DNA of 64,000 bases, from the NCBI GenBank assembly GCA_007130885.1, contig SLRQ01000028.1, positions 1 to 64,000 on the forward strand. Direction: 5' to 3'. The DNA is from Deltaproteobacteria bacterium. Its GTDB lineage: Bacteria > Myxococcota > Myxococcia > SLRQ01. Below the pieces are notes generated by a model that was not told where the DNA came from, did not search any database, and saw nothing but the letters and a program-made list of their open reading frames with translations. Each line of letters opens with the position of its first letter. The first letter of the stretch is position 1. Of this stretch, positions 54,818 through 63,649 are shown piece after piece. The translations under genes and the position numbers were made by a program.

Positions 54818-55579
54818 ATGGACACTTTTTCCCGCAACATAATCCTCATGCTTCTTGGGTGCGCCATGCTCATGGGGCTTGGAATAACGAGCCTGCTCGC
54901 GTCGCGCTCCCAGCCGTACCCGGGCGCGGCTTGGCTCATGGAAGGCCCGGCACCCATATGGCTGGTAATCGTGGGTTTGATCGGTGTCGCCGCGGCTGTC
55001 GCGATGTTGCTGCGAGGCCCCTCTTCTTCAGGCACCGGAGGGGCTGACGCTGTAAGCAGACCTCCAACCGGCGATCTAGACCGAGAAGGCGACGCGCCCA
55101 TCTCGGATCCTACCGTCGCCTTCGTGGATATCGAAGTCATCTTGACCCGCGCCGAGGCCTCTCCTTCGCCCGCGGTCGGAGCCGATATTCCCCCGGCTAC
55201 GCTCTGCCGGGCACTGCTAGACGCTCGGCCTAGGTGGGTAACCGCCGCGATACGCCATGAGCTACAGCGCGAGCCGGCCGATTGCGCTCAACTGTGGAGG
55301 GAGGCGGCAACGCGGATCACCAGCTCGGTGCCCGTACGCGGCAGACGTGACGGTGACGCGGCCAGCTACAGGATCGCCGTCGTGGCCCACCTGCCGCCGA
55401 GCGCTAAACTTGGCGACGCCGCGACGGCACTCGAAATCATGGGCCAGCTTCCCGGCGACCGTTTCCTCGAGGTTGGGGTTGCGCGCGTCCCGGAAGAAGC
55501 CGGCACCTTCGCGGGGCAATTGACGGTCGCCGGCAATCTCGCCGCGGAGAGCCTGGCCCTCGAACCGTCCAAGCACTAA
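54818..55579 (+). CDS. DUF1517-like membrane protein
   Basis: 253 residues. Two membrane helices are near the N-terminus (ILMLLGCAMLMGLGITSLL; LVIVGLIGVAAAVAMLL), then a linker, then a domain matching the outline of DUF1517: RWVTAAIRHELQREP, YRIAVVAHLPPSAKL, and LEIMGQLPGDRFLEVGVARVPEE. DUF1517 is known from cyanobacteria and delta-type bacteria without a function. GAGGG precedes the ATG by 6 bases. The assignment is by eye and moderate. It follows the two-component pair closely. Confidence 0.65.
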   Translation: MDTFSRNIILMLLGCAMLMGLGITSLLASRSQPYPGAAWLMEGPAPIWLVIVGLIGVAAAVAMLLRGPSSSGTGGADAVSRPPTGDLDREGDAPISDPTVAFVDIEVILTRAEASPSPAVGADIPPATLCRALLDARPRWVTAAIRHELQREPADCAQLWREAATRITSSVPVRGRRDGDAASYRIAVVAHLPPSAKLGDAATALEIMGQLPGDRFLEVGVARVPEEAGTFAGQLTVAGNLAAESLALEPSKH

Positions 55580-55586
55580 ACCAGAC

Positions 55587-55638
55587 ATCATGATTCCCGA
55601 TCGATGCCTCGCGGACCGGGCACACGCATCTGCTTCGT
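55587..55638 (+). repeat. Dispersed imperfect repeat, copy B
   Basis: Starts TCATGATTCCCGATCGATGC, then CTCGCGGACC. It resembles copy A (19417-19468) and also begins 8 bases after a stop codon. It supplies the first codons of the protease gene at 55590, so that gene's start may have come from the repeat. Confidence 0.45.
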
Positions 55639-56495
55639 CATCCCTCGGAAGACCGGGCCGGGGCCTTTGGCTCTGCCTCGCCGGACTGCTGACGCTTACC
55701 ACGATTCATGCTGTATCCGGATGCGCGACGACTGATGGCCAACCCGCGGAACCTCGCGAGCTTTTGCAGCAGGAGCTAGTGCTCGAATCACTGAAGGTGC
55801 GAGTCACCTACTGGCCCGAGGACGAAAAGACAGTGACAAAGGTAATCGCCTCCTTGGGTCAAGCCGTGCCGGCTACGGCCCTCTGGGGCGAGTTCGAGGC
55901 ATCCATAGATCTTCATATTCTCCCTGATCACGAATCCCTGGCCCGCGCCACCAAGCGTTACGGGTACCCCTGGCTTCGCGCCTGGGCTCGCTACGACGAG
56001 ATACTTCTGCAGTCGCCTCGCACCTTCGATCTGTTCGAGCGAGGTGCGGCCAATCTTACCGAGCTCATGGTGCATGAGCTCACACACTGCTTGATGTATC
56101 AGCGGGCGGCTTCGAAGGAGAATTGGCGGCAGGCCGACCGAACCATCCCCATATGGTTCCGAGAGGGAATGGCCAGCTTCACGGCGGAGCAGGGGCATCG
56201 CCGCCTTTCAGAGGCGCACCTGGCCGAGTGGCGAATCGATACCGGAACGGATCCGATATCGGAGGCTGACAGGCTCTACAAGGACAAGCCCGAGGTGGTT
56301 TACGCGGCCGCACATTGGGCCTTCACCCATCTGATGGAGCGTTACGGGACGGGGATCGCGGTCATCGTACTGGAGCTGATACGCAACGGAAGTGACTTTC
56401 CCGAGGCGTTCCGTAAAGCCACCGGCATCCCCGAGCACGAGTTCACAGAGGGGTTCCTCAGTCGCCTGGACAGGTACGACCAAACAGGCCGGTAG
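55590..56495 (+). CDS. Zinc metalloprotease lipoprotein (peptidase MA-like)
   Basis: 301 residues. HELTH at 162-166 (ELMVHELTHCLMYQ) with E192 in PIWFREGMASF forms the gluzincin zinc site, as in the peptidase MA family. A signal peptide ends V-S-G-C at C45. It is unusual that 25 polar residues precede the hydrophobic core; these residues come from the dispersed repeat, so translation may really start later, though no better codon is seen. The enzyme is probably a periplasmic or surface protease. It converges on the TldD-like gene, 7 bases away. Confidence 0.8.
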   Translation: MIPDRCLADRAHASASSSLGRPGRGLWLCLAGLLTLTTIHAVSGCATTDGQPAEPRELLQQELVLESLKVRVTYWPEDEKTVTKVIASLGQAVPATALWGEFEASIDLHILPDHESLARATKRYGYPWLRAWARYDEILLQSPRTFDLFERGAANLTELMVHELTHCLMYQRAASKENWRQADRTIPIWFREGMASFTAEQGHRRLSEAHLAEWRIDTGTDPISEADRLYKDKPEVVYAAAHWAFTHLMERYGTGIAVIVLELIRNGSDFPEAFRKATGIPEHEFTEGFLSRLDRYDQTGR

Positions 56496-56502
56496 CCATC
56501 AG

Positions 56503-58275
56503 CTATTCCTCGTCGCTCACCCACGGCGGTGGTAGAATGGGTGCACGCTCGGCGTCACGCCGCTGCCGCTGCATCTCGATCTCCGTGATCAGAGCAGCGG
56601 GCGCTACAGCCGAGACCGGAACGAATCCAGACTCCGCGCCGCAGAAGCCATTGAACACGCCTTTCTCGCGACTCACCGCGGCAATTCGATTCACCACTGT
56701 AAGCGGAGTACCAACCATCTCGACGCCCCGCACCATCTCCCTTTCTCCCGTCTCCGCGTCAACGCGATAGACGATGCTGGGCACTCCACGAAACGCCTGA
56801 TAGCCCCAGATCGATACGTTCGTGTCACCGCCGCTTATGTCCTCGATTATCAGCGCGTATTCACTGCCTTGCCGCCTTGCCTCCTCGATGAGTCGCTGCT
56901 CTAGAGCTTCCATCTCCAAAACATGGTCATCGGCGGTCTCGGCGGGCGTTACGACAAAGTTGCTCATACGGGCCATGGGATCACGGTTGCCCTGCGCGCG
57001 GCCGTGGCCCGTGCTTCTCGGCTCAACCCCTTTTACCGGCGTCCTCGAAAGGAGATAGCCTTGAAGAACGCCCTCTTCGATGAGATCGACTCTTCTGGCG
57101 GGCACTGCTTCATCATCGAATGAGTAGTACCCGTTTAGCGGCACATCGTCCCACTTCTCCAAGGTGGGATCGTCATAGACGGTAAGAAAAGCAGGAACGA
57201 TCCGCCTGCCTATCTGTCCTTTGAAAGTACGTCCACTCTCGTCGTCATCCTGCCTCTCACCTTCCAATCGGTGCCCGACAGCTTCGTGAAATAGAACGCC
57301 TGTCGCTTCAGGGCGCAGGAGCGCCGGGCCGTTAAAAGGGTCCATTACAGGGGCCTTGCGTAGCGCAAGAACCTCGTCCATGACCTGCTCTACCTTTCGA
57401 TGAAGCTCTTCACCCCTCGGGAGGTCGGACTCGGAGCGCCCGGTGAAGTTACGGCCGTGCGTCAGAAGCATGCCGTCCTCGGCCCTCGCGACAGCCGTCA
57501 CATGTAAAGAGTAGAGAACATCCTCGGTGACAAGTCGCGCGCCTTCGGTGTTGGATACATACCGGGTTTCTTTTCGGGCGGATAAGCGGACCAAGTTGTC
57601 GAAGATCTCGGGTGCCCCTCGAAAAAGGCGACTTGCGGCACGTATCTCCTCCCTCCAGAGATCCTGGTCAAAATCGAAGTCAACGGGCTCTTGCACGTAG
57701 GTGACGGGCTCCTCCCGAGAAAACGAGGGGGCTCGCTTCTCTTCCGGCTTGTAGACGCCCTCTCCCTGCATCCGAAGATAGTCGGAGAGCGCTTGCTTGT
57801 ACTTCTCGTCGGTCGTCAGCCAAAACGAGGCTTTAAGAGCTTCCATGTCAGCATCTATGGGACCGTCCTTCCTCGAGATGTAGGTAGCCTGGGTGCCTCC
57901 TCCAAAAATCCCCTGACGCGCCGCCCCGCTATTGTCCAGATCGTAAGACCCAACCCTCACCTCGACGTGGGTGACACGGTTTCGGTCCGCATCGTCCTGG
58001 AAGAGCGCCCCATATCGCGCCTGCATGTGGAAGCTCTTCGTGTCGCGCAGGCGATAAGATATGAAGTAAGGAGGCTCATGCTCTCCTATGGTCAGTCGTT
58101 CTCGTGAACGGGACAGCTCGGAGGCCATGGCATCAAGCACGGGCATGCGGGGATCGTCTTCTCCCGCCAGCACACCCAAACTGGCCGGACCCGCGGCGCA
58201 TGCGCCCAAAAGGAGCAGCACGACGCACGGCACGGTGGCGGGAAACGGAACTCGCGGGAAACTGGAATCGCTCAT
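56503..58275 (-). CDS. Exported TldD-like metalloprotease
   Basis: 590 residues. TldD/PmbA proteins form a cytosolic heterodimeric protease; here the zinc motif HEAVGH is at 330-335, and GHGRAQGNRDPMARMSN, SGGDTNVS and GYQAFRG-like boxes belong to the TldD side. In contrast to cytosolic TldD it has a lipoprotein signal peptide ending L-L-G-A-C (C26) and a distinct N-terminal domain of about 200 residues. No PmbA partner is in the window, so it may work as a homodimer outside the cytosol. Start by the ATG at 58275. Confidence 0.88.
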   Translation of the reverse strand: MSDSSFPRVPFPATVPCVVLLLLGACAAGPASLGVLAGEDDPRMPVLDAMASELSRSRERLTIGEHEPPYFISYRLRDTKSFHMQARYGALFQDDADRNRVTHVEVRVGSYDLDNSGAARQGIFGGGTQATYISRKDGPIDADMEALKASFWLTTDEKYKQALSDYLRMQGEGVYKPEEKRAPSFSREEPVTYVQEPVDFDFDQDLWREEIRAASRLFRGAPEIFDNLVRLSARKETRYVSNTEGARLVTEDVLYSLHVTAVARAEDGMLLTHGRNFTGRSESDLPRGEELHRKVEQVMDEVLALRKAPVMDPFNGPALLRPEATGVLFHEAVGHRLEGERQDDDESGRTFKGQIGRRIVPAFLTVYDDPTLEKWDDVPLNGYYSFDDEAVPARRVDLIEEGVLQGYLLSRTPVKGVEPRSTGHGRAQGNRDPMARMSNFVVTPAETADDHVLEMEALEQRLIEEARRQGSEYALIIEDISGGDTNVSIWGYQAFRGVPSIVYRVDAETGEREMVRGVEMVGTPLTVVNRIAAVSREKGVFNGFCGAESGFVPVSAVAPAALITEIEMQRQRRDAERAPILPPPWVSDEE

Positions 58276-58347
58276 GGGCACACTCTACAACGCTTGGGAC
58301 TACAATCCATGCCCTTTACATCGGGCTTCTAAAAAGACCTTTCTTGC

Positions 58348-59745
58348 TCAGCTGATTCCGTAGTTCTTGAGCTTGTACAGAAGAGCACGGTGACTGATGT
58401 CCAGTCGCTCGGCGGCACGGGTCCGATTTCCTCCGGTCCTGTCCAGAGCCCGCCGTATCATCTCGGCCTCCACATGCCTCACCGCCTGCTTGAGCGAGAT
58501 ATCTCCTTCGGGAACTCCCGGCAGCGGCCTAGAAGGCATTCTGACCTTTTCCGGCAGATCCGAGACTTGGATTACATCGCCCTCGCATAAAACCATGGCC
58601 TGCTCTATGCAGTTCTCCAGCTCACGTACGTTTCCGGGCCACGGATGGTTGTCGAGAACGGACAGGGCTTCGTCGCTGAAACCTCGGACATCTTTTCCGA
58701 TGCGCTTTCCAAGCCTCTCGAGCAAGTAGAGGGCGAGCCTGGGAACATCCCCGTCCCGCTCTCGTAGAGGAGGAAGGCGTAACGGAATGACGTTGAGCCT
58801 ATAGAACAGATCCTCTCGAAACCGACCCTCGCGCACCTCCTCGCCGAGGTCCCGGGCGGTAGCCGCGATTACCCTCACGTCCACCCCGAGATCCTTTGAC
58901 GAACCAACGGGTCGGATCTCTTCCTCTTGCAAGAAACGAAGCAGCTTGACTTGAAGCTGCAAAGGCAGCTCACCTACCTCGTCCAAGAACAAGGTCCCCC
59001 CATCGGCCTCCTCGGCCAGTCCGCGCCGGTTCGAGTGCGCATCGGTAAACGAGCCCTTCATGTGTCCGAACAGCTCGGACTCCATCAGAGCTTCCGGAAT
59101 GGCACCGCAGTTGAGAGGAACGAACGGCTTGTCTTTTCGTGGTGATAGGGAGTGTACCGCGCGCGCCACCAGCTCCTTGCCCGTGCCGCTCTCCCCGGTG
59201 ACGAGCACCGTGGTCTTATACTCGGAGATCCGCAGCATCTTCCCTCGCACGGCCTTCATGGGAGCGGACTCGCCGATTAGCTGGGAGAAATCTCCTCCTC
59301 CGCCACGTTCCGCCAGTTCCGCTCTCAAGCGGCGATTCTCCGCGCGCAGCAGCTCTCGTTCCTCCGCCTTACGAAGCAGAAGAACCATCTCGTCCGGTTT
59401 GAACGGCTTGGAGATGTAATCGTAGGCTCCTCTTCTAACCGCTTCGAGAGCGGTATCCTGAGTACCGTAGGCCGACATGACGATTACGGTTGTATCGGGC
59501 GTACGAGACCGAACCTCTTCCAAGAGCTCTAGCCCACCGACCTTCGGCATTCGCACATCGGTGATGACGACGTCGAAGCCCGTCTTGTCCAGCTCGGCAA
59601 TAGCCGCTTGCCCGTCCGCGACCGCACGAGTCTCATACCCGTTCTCCTCGAGGAACAGGGTGAGGACATGACGAAGCCCTTCCTCGTCATCTACGACCAA
59701 CACCGACCTGCGTCTGCTCACTCGCGGAGCCTCCATTTGGAGCAT
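58348..59745 (-). CDS. Sigma-54-dependent response regulator (NtrC type)
   Basis: 465 residues. Receiver 1-130 with phosphate-accepting D63 (VVITDVRMP), AAA+ domain 155-390 with Walker A GESGTGK (184-190), Walker B GTLFLDEVGEL, and a Fis-type helix-turn-helix at the end (GGNRTRAAERLDISHRALLYKLKNYGI). The sigma-54 contact loop, usually GAFTGA, is G-S-F-T-D-A (231-236), a variant seen in other activators. No histidine kinase is adjacent, so its partner is elsewhere. The start at 59745 is a guess among two ATGs 9 bases apart. Confidence 0.95.
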   Translation of the reverse strand: MLQMEAPRVSRRRSVLVVDDEEGLRHVLTLFLEENGYETRAVADGQAAIAELDKTGFDVVITDVRMPKVGGLELLEEVRSRTPDTTVIVMSAYGTQDTALEAVRRGAYDYISKPFKPDEMVLLLRKAEERELLRAENRRLRAELAERGGGGDFSQLIGESAPMKAVRGKMLRISEYKTTVLVTGESGTGKELVARAVHSLSPRKDKPFVPLNCGAIPEALMESELFGHMKGSFTDAHSNRRGLAEEADGGTLFLDEVGELPLQLQVKLLRFLQEEEIRPVGSSKDLGVDVRVIAATARDLGEEVREGRFREDLFYRLNVIPLRLPPLRERDGDVPRLALYLLERLGKRIGKDVRGFSDEALSVLDNHPWPGNVRELENCIEQAMVLCEGDVIQVSDLPEKVRMPSRPLPGVPEGDISLKQAVRHVEAEMIRRALDRTGGNRTRAAERLDISHRALLYKLKNYGIS

Positions 59746-59997
59746 GATTCCACATCGTCTGCTGGACGACCTTCCAGATCCGTGCTCCCGACGATACCCG
59801 GGCAACAACGACGGGGGAAATGAAAGATTACCGGACGATGGCTTCCGCCTACAAGGTCCACAAGTCGAGACTGCCGTGCGGATGGCCCTATGGGTCGTCC
59901 CGGCCAGCGGCCGAGAAGCCTAACTCGACAGTCTCCGGCTACTATCCGCCTGTGGATAGCTGGCATCGTCTGATTCGCTGACGTACTCTACGACGGC

Positions 59998-60390
59998 ATG
60001 AGCGACGACCATCTGGAGGACGATCTCACCTCCGAGCAGATCGGCGTACTGACTGAACACCTGGAAAAGCTCAGGGAGGAGATACAGGACAGCCTCGCCG
60101 CGGCCCGTGAGGAAGCCAAACCCGTTGACCTGGGCCTTTCCATAGGACGGATAACGCGGGTGGATGCCCTTCAACAGCAGCAGATGGCCGCCGCGCGACT
60201 GCGTCGCATCGAAAGTCGGCTTGCCCAGGTACGCGCGGCCGAAGCTCGTCTTTCCTCGGGCAACTATGGCGAGTGCGTGCGATGTGAGCTTCCCATCGGC
60301 TTCGCCCGGCTTCAGGCGCGGCCGGAGGCCCCGTTTTGCGCCCGCTGCCAAGACAGTGGCCCAGGTGCTACGGCAGGTTCGAGAAGATAG
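59998..60390 (+). CDS. DksA/TraR-family zinc-finger protein
   Basis: 130 residues. A coiled N-terminal part (LEKLREEIQDSLAAAREE ... RLRRIESRLAQVRAAEARL) is followed by GNYGECVRCELPIGFARLQARP and C-A-R-C, the Cys4 zinc finger of DksA/TraR proteins, which act at the RNA polymerase secondary channel. The acidic pair at the coiled-coil tip, needed for DksA function, is not obvious, so it may be a distant member. It is divergent from the sigma-54 activator and upstream of ffh. Confidence 0.85.
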   Translation: MSDDHLEDDLTSEQIGVLTEHLEKLREEIQDSLAAAREEAKPVDLGLSIGRITRVDALQQQQMAAARLRRIESRLAQVRAAEARLSSGNYGECVRCELPIGFARLQARPEAPFCARCQDSGPGATAGSRR

Positions 60391-60589
60391 ATACAAGTAA
60401 GAGCCCTGCCTGCTCGAAATGAACCTCTCGAGGAGCAGGTTGCCTTGATGAGCCGGTGTGCTATTAGCCGGCCCCAATACCAACCACGGTCACGGAACCC
60501 TCGGCTTGCCGCGCCGATGCGAGGGAAGAACCCCTCTCAGGCGGCCTGGTGCTGGCGGGGGCCTTCCGGACGTGCTAGATCCCGCACCA

Positions 60590-62242
60590 ATGTTGGAAAC
60601 CGTCTCAAGAGGATTCAAGAGCGCCAAGAACCGGCTCTCCGGTCAAACCGAGATCACCGAGGAGAGCATCGCCGAGGCAGTCCGCGATATTCGCGTCGCC
60701 CTCCTCGAAGCCGATGTGGATTTCAAGGTGGTCAGAGCCTTCGTCGCCCGGGTCAAGGAAAAGGCTGTTGGCGAAGTAGTCAAGACGTCCGCCAAGAAGA
60801 AAGGGCAGCACCTGAAGGCCGGACCCAGCGAGCACTTCATCAAGATCTGCCATGATGAGCTGGAAGATCTCATGGGGCCTGTCGAGCCGGGTCTCACCTA
60901 TGCCAAGAAAGGCATCACTCAGGTCATGATGATCGGCCTGCAGGGATCGGGAAAGACGACCACGGCCGCCAAGCTGGCACGCCGGCTCATCAAGGACGGA
61001 CGAAAGCCGTTATTGGTGGCGGCGGACGTATACCGCCCCGCAGCCGTCGAACAGCTGCAAACGCTGGGTGAGCGAATCGATGTGCCTGTCTTCCATGAAC
61101 CGACGGCGGCCCCTCCCGAGCTTTGCCGTATGGCCGTCGAGGAAGCCGGGGCCCTCAATCGCGATGTGGTGATCTTCGATACCGCGGGCAGACTCGCCAT
61201 CAACGAAGAGATGATGAGCGAGCTCGAGCAGATCAAGGCCGGCACAGAACCCGAGAATATCCTCCTTGTGTGCGATGCGATGATAGGCCAGGACGCGGTC
61301 CGTACCGCCGCGGCGTTCGACGAGCGTCTTGATCTGACCGGATTCGTGATGACCAAGCTCGACGGCGACGCCCGCGGGGGCGCGGCGCTGTCGATAAAGG
61401 AGGTCACTGGAAAGCCCATCAAGTTCCTGGGTGTCGGCGAGACTCTCGAGAAGCTGGAGGACTTCCGTCCGGAGGGGCTGGCGAGCAGGATCCTCGGCTT
61501 CGGTGACATCGTCGGTTTGATGGAGGACTTCAGTGAGGTGGTGGACGAGGAGACCGCGGAGAAAGATGCGGGAAAGATCCTTTCGGGAGACTTCGACCTC
61601 GACGACTTCATCGGCCAGATCCGCAACATACAAAAGATGGGCTCGCTTTCGGATCTCTTGGAGAAGTTTCCCATATTTGGGGAGCTCCCCGAGGGATTCA
61701 AAATAGACGACCGCGAGATGAAGCGCGTAGAGGCCATGGTTTCTTCAATGACCCGCGCCGAGCGGCGCAATCCGGAGATGGTCAAAGGCTCCCGCCTGGA
61801 GAGAATCGCCAATGGCTCGGGCACCGAAACGAAAGACGTCCAGGGCCTCATGGAGAGGTTCAGGGGCATGCGGGACGTGTTCAAGAAGATGGGTCCCGAG
61901 GGAAGCATGGGGATGCTGGGGCGCCTGCCGGGCCTGCGCAACCTGGCAACTCTCCAGAAGCTCAAAGGCCGCGAAGACGAAATGCAGCAGATGCTCGGAG
62001 ATGGGGCATCTTCACCGCTGGCCGGCATACCCGGAGCCGGGGCTTTCCCGGGCGACGGCGCCCCGGCCGGTGCCCCCGCCGGCATGAGCCAAGCGAAGCT
62101 GGATCGCGCCCGTATGTTCGGCTACCAGCAGCCCGGAGAGCAGAAGCCCCTGACCGAGGGTGACCGCGATAAAAAGAGGAACAAGCGCAAGGCGGAAAAA
62201 CGTGCTAGGAAGAAGTCACGCAAAAGGTCCAAGAAGCGGTAA
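60590..62242 (+). CDS. ffh: Signal recognition particle protein Ffh
   Basis: 550 residues from the ATG at 60590 (MLETVSRGFKSAKNRLSG), the conserved start. N and G domains with GLQGSGKTTTAAKLA (G1), DVYRPAAVEQL, DTAGRLAINEEMM (G3) and TKLDGDARGG (G4); the methionine-rich M domain follows (about 325-475), with GSLSDLLEKFPIF and SMTRAERRNPEM. A tail with Ala/Gly/Pro and then Lys/Arg residues exceeds the usual length of about 450. Ffh targets nascent membrane proteins with SRP RNA. The 199-base leader (60391-60589) can form a CCTGCTC/GAGCAGG hairpin and other stems; I found no SRP RNA core in it. Confidence 0.96.
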   Translation: MLETVSRGFKSAKNRLSGQTEITEESIAEAVRDIRVALLEADVDFKVVRAFVARVKEKAVGEVVKTSAKKKGQHLKAGPSEHFIKICHDELEDLMGPVEPGLTYAKKGITQVMMIGLQGSGKTTTAAKLARRLIKDGRKPLLVAADVYRPAAVEQLQTLGERIDVPVFHEPTAAPPELCRMAVEEAGALNRDVVIFDTAGRLAINEEMMSELEQIKAGTEPENILLVCDAMIGQDAVRTAAAFDERLDLTGFVMTKLDGDARGGAALSIKEVTGKPIKFLGVGETLEKLEDFRPEGLASRILGFGDIVGLMEDFSEVVDEETAEKDAGKILSGDFDLDDFIGQIRNIQKMGSLSDLLEKFPIFGELPEGFKIDDREMKRVEAMVSSMTRAERRNPEMVKGSRLERIANGSGTETKDVQGLMERFRGMRDVFKKMGPEGSMGMLGRLPGLRNLATLQKLKGREDEMQQMLGDGASSPLAGIPGAGAFPGDGAPAGAPAGMSQAKLDRARMFGYQQPGEQKPLTEGDRDKKRNKRKAEKRARKKSRKRSKKR

Positions 62243-62269
62243 GATGAGGGGCCACGGGAGGAACCTGGC

Positions 62270-63460
62270 ATGACGACACCCCGCGAAAAATCAAGCGTCC
62301 TTTCCTGCTCGCCTCTTTGGGCATGGCCGTTGCTCCTCGCCATGGCTTGGCCGGCCGTTCTACAGGCGCGCGATAGGAGTTTCGATCCCGCCGAGTACGA
62401 CGCAAAGCTCATCGAGGAGCACTTCGAGCGAGCGCCCGGCCATGAGCTCACCGTTCAAAGGATCGTATCGGCCGAGCCGGACGAGGACGAGAGGTATATG
62501 GTTGTGTGGAGCTACACTCTCGTTCTCGACTGCAAGCGCCCCGAGGTCATCTCCACCACCCGCTGCGATCCGTGCGAGTACCCCATGCACGAGTGGGTGA
62601 GACGCCCGATGGACATATGGTTCATCGAGAAAACGTGGCCGAGGGAAGGCGGGCTCGAGCGCTCCAAGGCGTTGCGTCGCATAGACCACTTCAACAACTA
62701 CTTCATGATTCGAGCGATGGAAGGAAGGGAGCATGCCGGTGTCATCCATCAGTTCTGGCGCTTCGACGGCCGGCGTCCTTCCCCACTGAAGGTTTGGCAT
62801 CCGCCTCCACCGGAGCCGCCGCCCGGAATAGATGCCGAGCCGCCCAAGGAGTGGGACGAGATAGCCGAGATCGAGATTCTTTACGGCGACTCACAGCCGG
62901 AGCACATCGTGACCCCGGTGGGAGAGCGCTCGATAAGTCTCGAGGCCCGCGCCTACACCCGTAGTGACGACGGCCGGCGCCTCACGGAAGACTTTTGGCC
63001 TTTCTGGTCCTCGGATTGCGGCAGCTTCTCGAACAAGAGCGGCGAGCAAGCCAGACGAACCATCTTCCGTTTGAACGACGGTGTCGAGACGTGCAGCTTG
63101 TACCTATACGAAGCCAGAACGGGAGAGCGAAGGAAGATCGAGGTGGAGCTGGGACAAGAGCCGCCCCCTCCGGTCCGTGTGGCCATCACCTTCGAAGGCG
63201 GCCGCGAGGCCGACGGCGTGGTGCTTTCGGGAACGGCCGGCTGGATTGACATAGAGGTGCACGCTTACAACCCCGAAGGTGAGGAAATTCTCGGCTTCGA
63301 GCCGGAATGGAGCGCGGAGGGCGCCACCGTCGAGTTCCTCGACGATGACAAGACCCGTCTTAGAGTGCGAGTCAACGAGGGCGTGGAAAAGGCCTTGATT
63401 CGTGCCAGAGACACGGATAGCGACGCCGAGGACACCTTCGAGATCAAGATCGCCGACTAG
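62270..63460 (+). CDS. Hypothetical secreted protein
   Basis: 396 residues. A signal peptide (LWAWPLLLAMAWPAVLQA) ends near residue 33. Residues about 35-165 form an unrecognised globular part with C-D-P-C and WRFDGRRP; a Pro-rich spacer (PPPPEPPPG) follows; the rest is beta-rich and Ig-like (RVAITFEGGREADGVVLSGTAGWIDIEVHAY). GGAGG stands eight bases before the ATG. It follows ffh by 27 bases, but a functional tie is doubtful. No enzyme motif is seen. Confidence 0.75.
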   Translation: MTTPREKSSVLSCSPLWAWPLLLAMAWPAVLQARDRSFDPAEYDAKLIEEHFERAPGHELTVQRIVSAEPDEDERYMVVWSYTLVLDCKRPEVISTTRCDPCEYPMHEWVRRPMDIWFIEKTWPREGGLERSKALRRIDHFNNYFMIRAMEGREHAGVIHQFWRFDGRRPSPLKVWHPPPPEPPPGIDAEPPKEWDEIAEIEILYGDSQPEHIVTPVGERSISLEARAYTRSDDGRRLTEDFWPFWSSDCGSFSNKSGEQARRTIFRLNDGVETCSLYLYEARTGERRKIEVELGQEPPPPVRVAITFEGGREADGVVLSGTAGWIDIEVHAYNPEGEEILGFEPEWSAEGATVEFLDDDKTRLRVRVNEGVEKALIRARDTDSDAEDTFEIKIAD

Positions 63461-63528
63461 AAGCATCCGAAATATCCGCTCCCGGCGCCTCACTTGCCAT
63501 TCGGCTATTCCTTTCGGAGGGGTCGAAA

Positions 63529-63537
63529 TGCTATCTT
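63529..63537 (+). promoter_or_regulatory. Candidate extended -10 promoter of the terminal lipoprotein gene
   Basis: TGCTATCTT fits an extended -10 box. The transcript would begin near the strong hairpin GAGCGG-CACA-CCGCTC, followed by a second (GCGGC/GCCGC). Both lie in the leader before the ATG at 63650. Confidence 0.3.
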
Positions 63538-63649
63538 GACCGGGAGCGGCACACCGCTCTATTGATCGCGGTTACCGAGGCCCGATGCCTCGCGGCAATG
63601 AACGCGGCCACGAAGCCGCAATAGACACACCCTGTTAGAGGAGGGGAAA

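Noticed and set aside
60391..60589. SRP RNA (ffs) just before ffh
   Set aside because: Stems are present, but the conserved core with the GGAA-type tip and asymmetric loop is missing on both strands.
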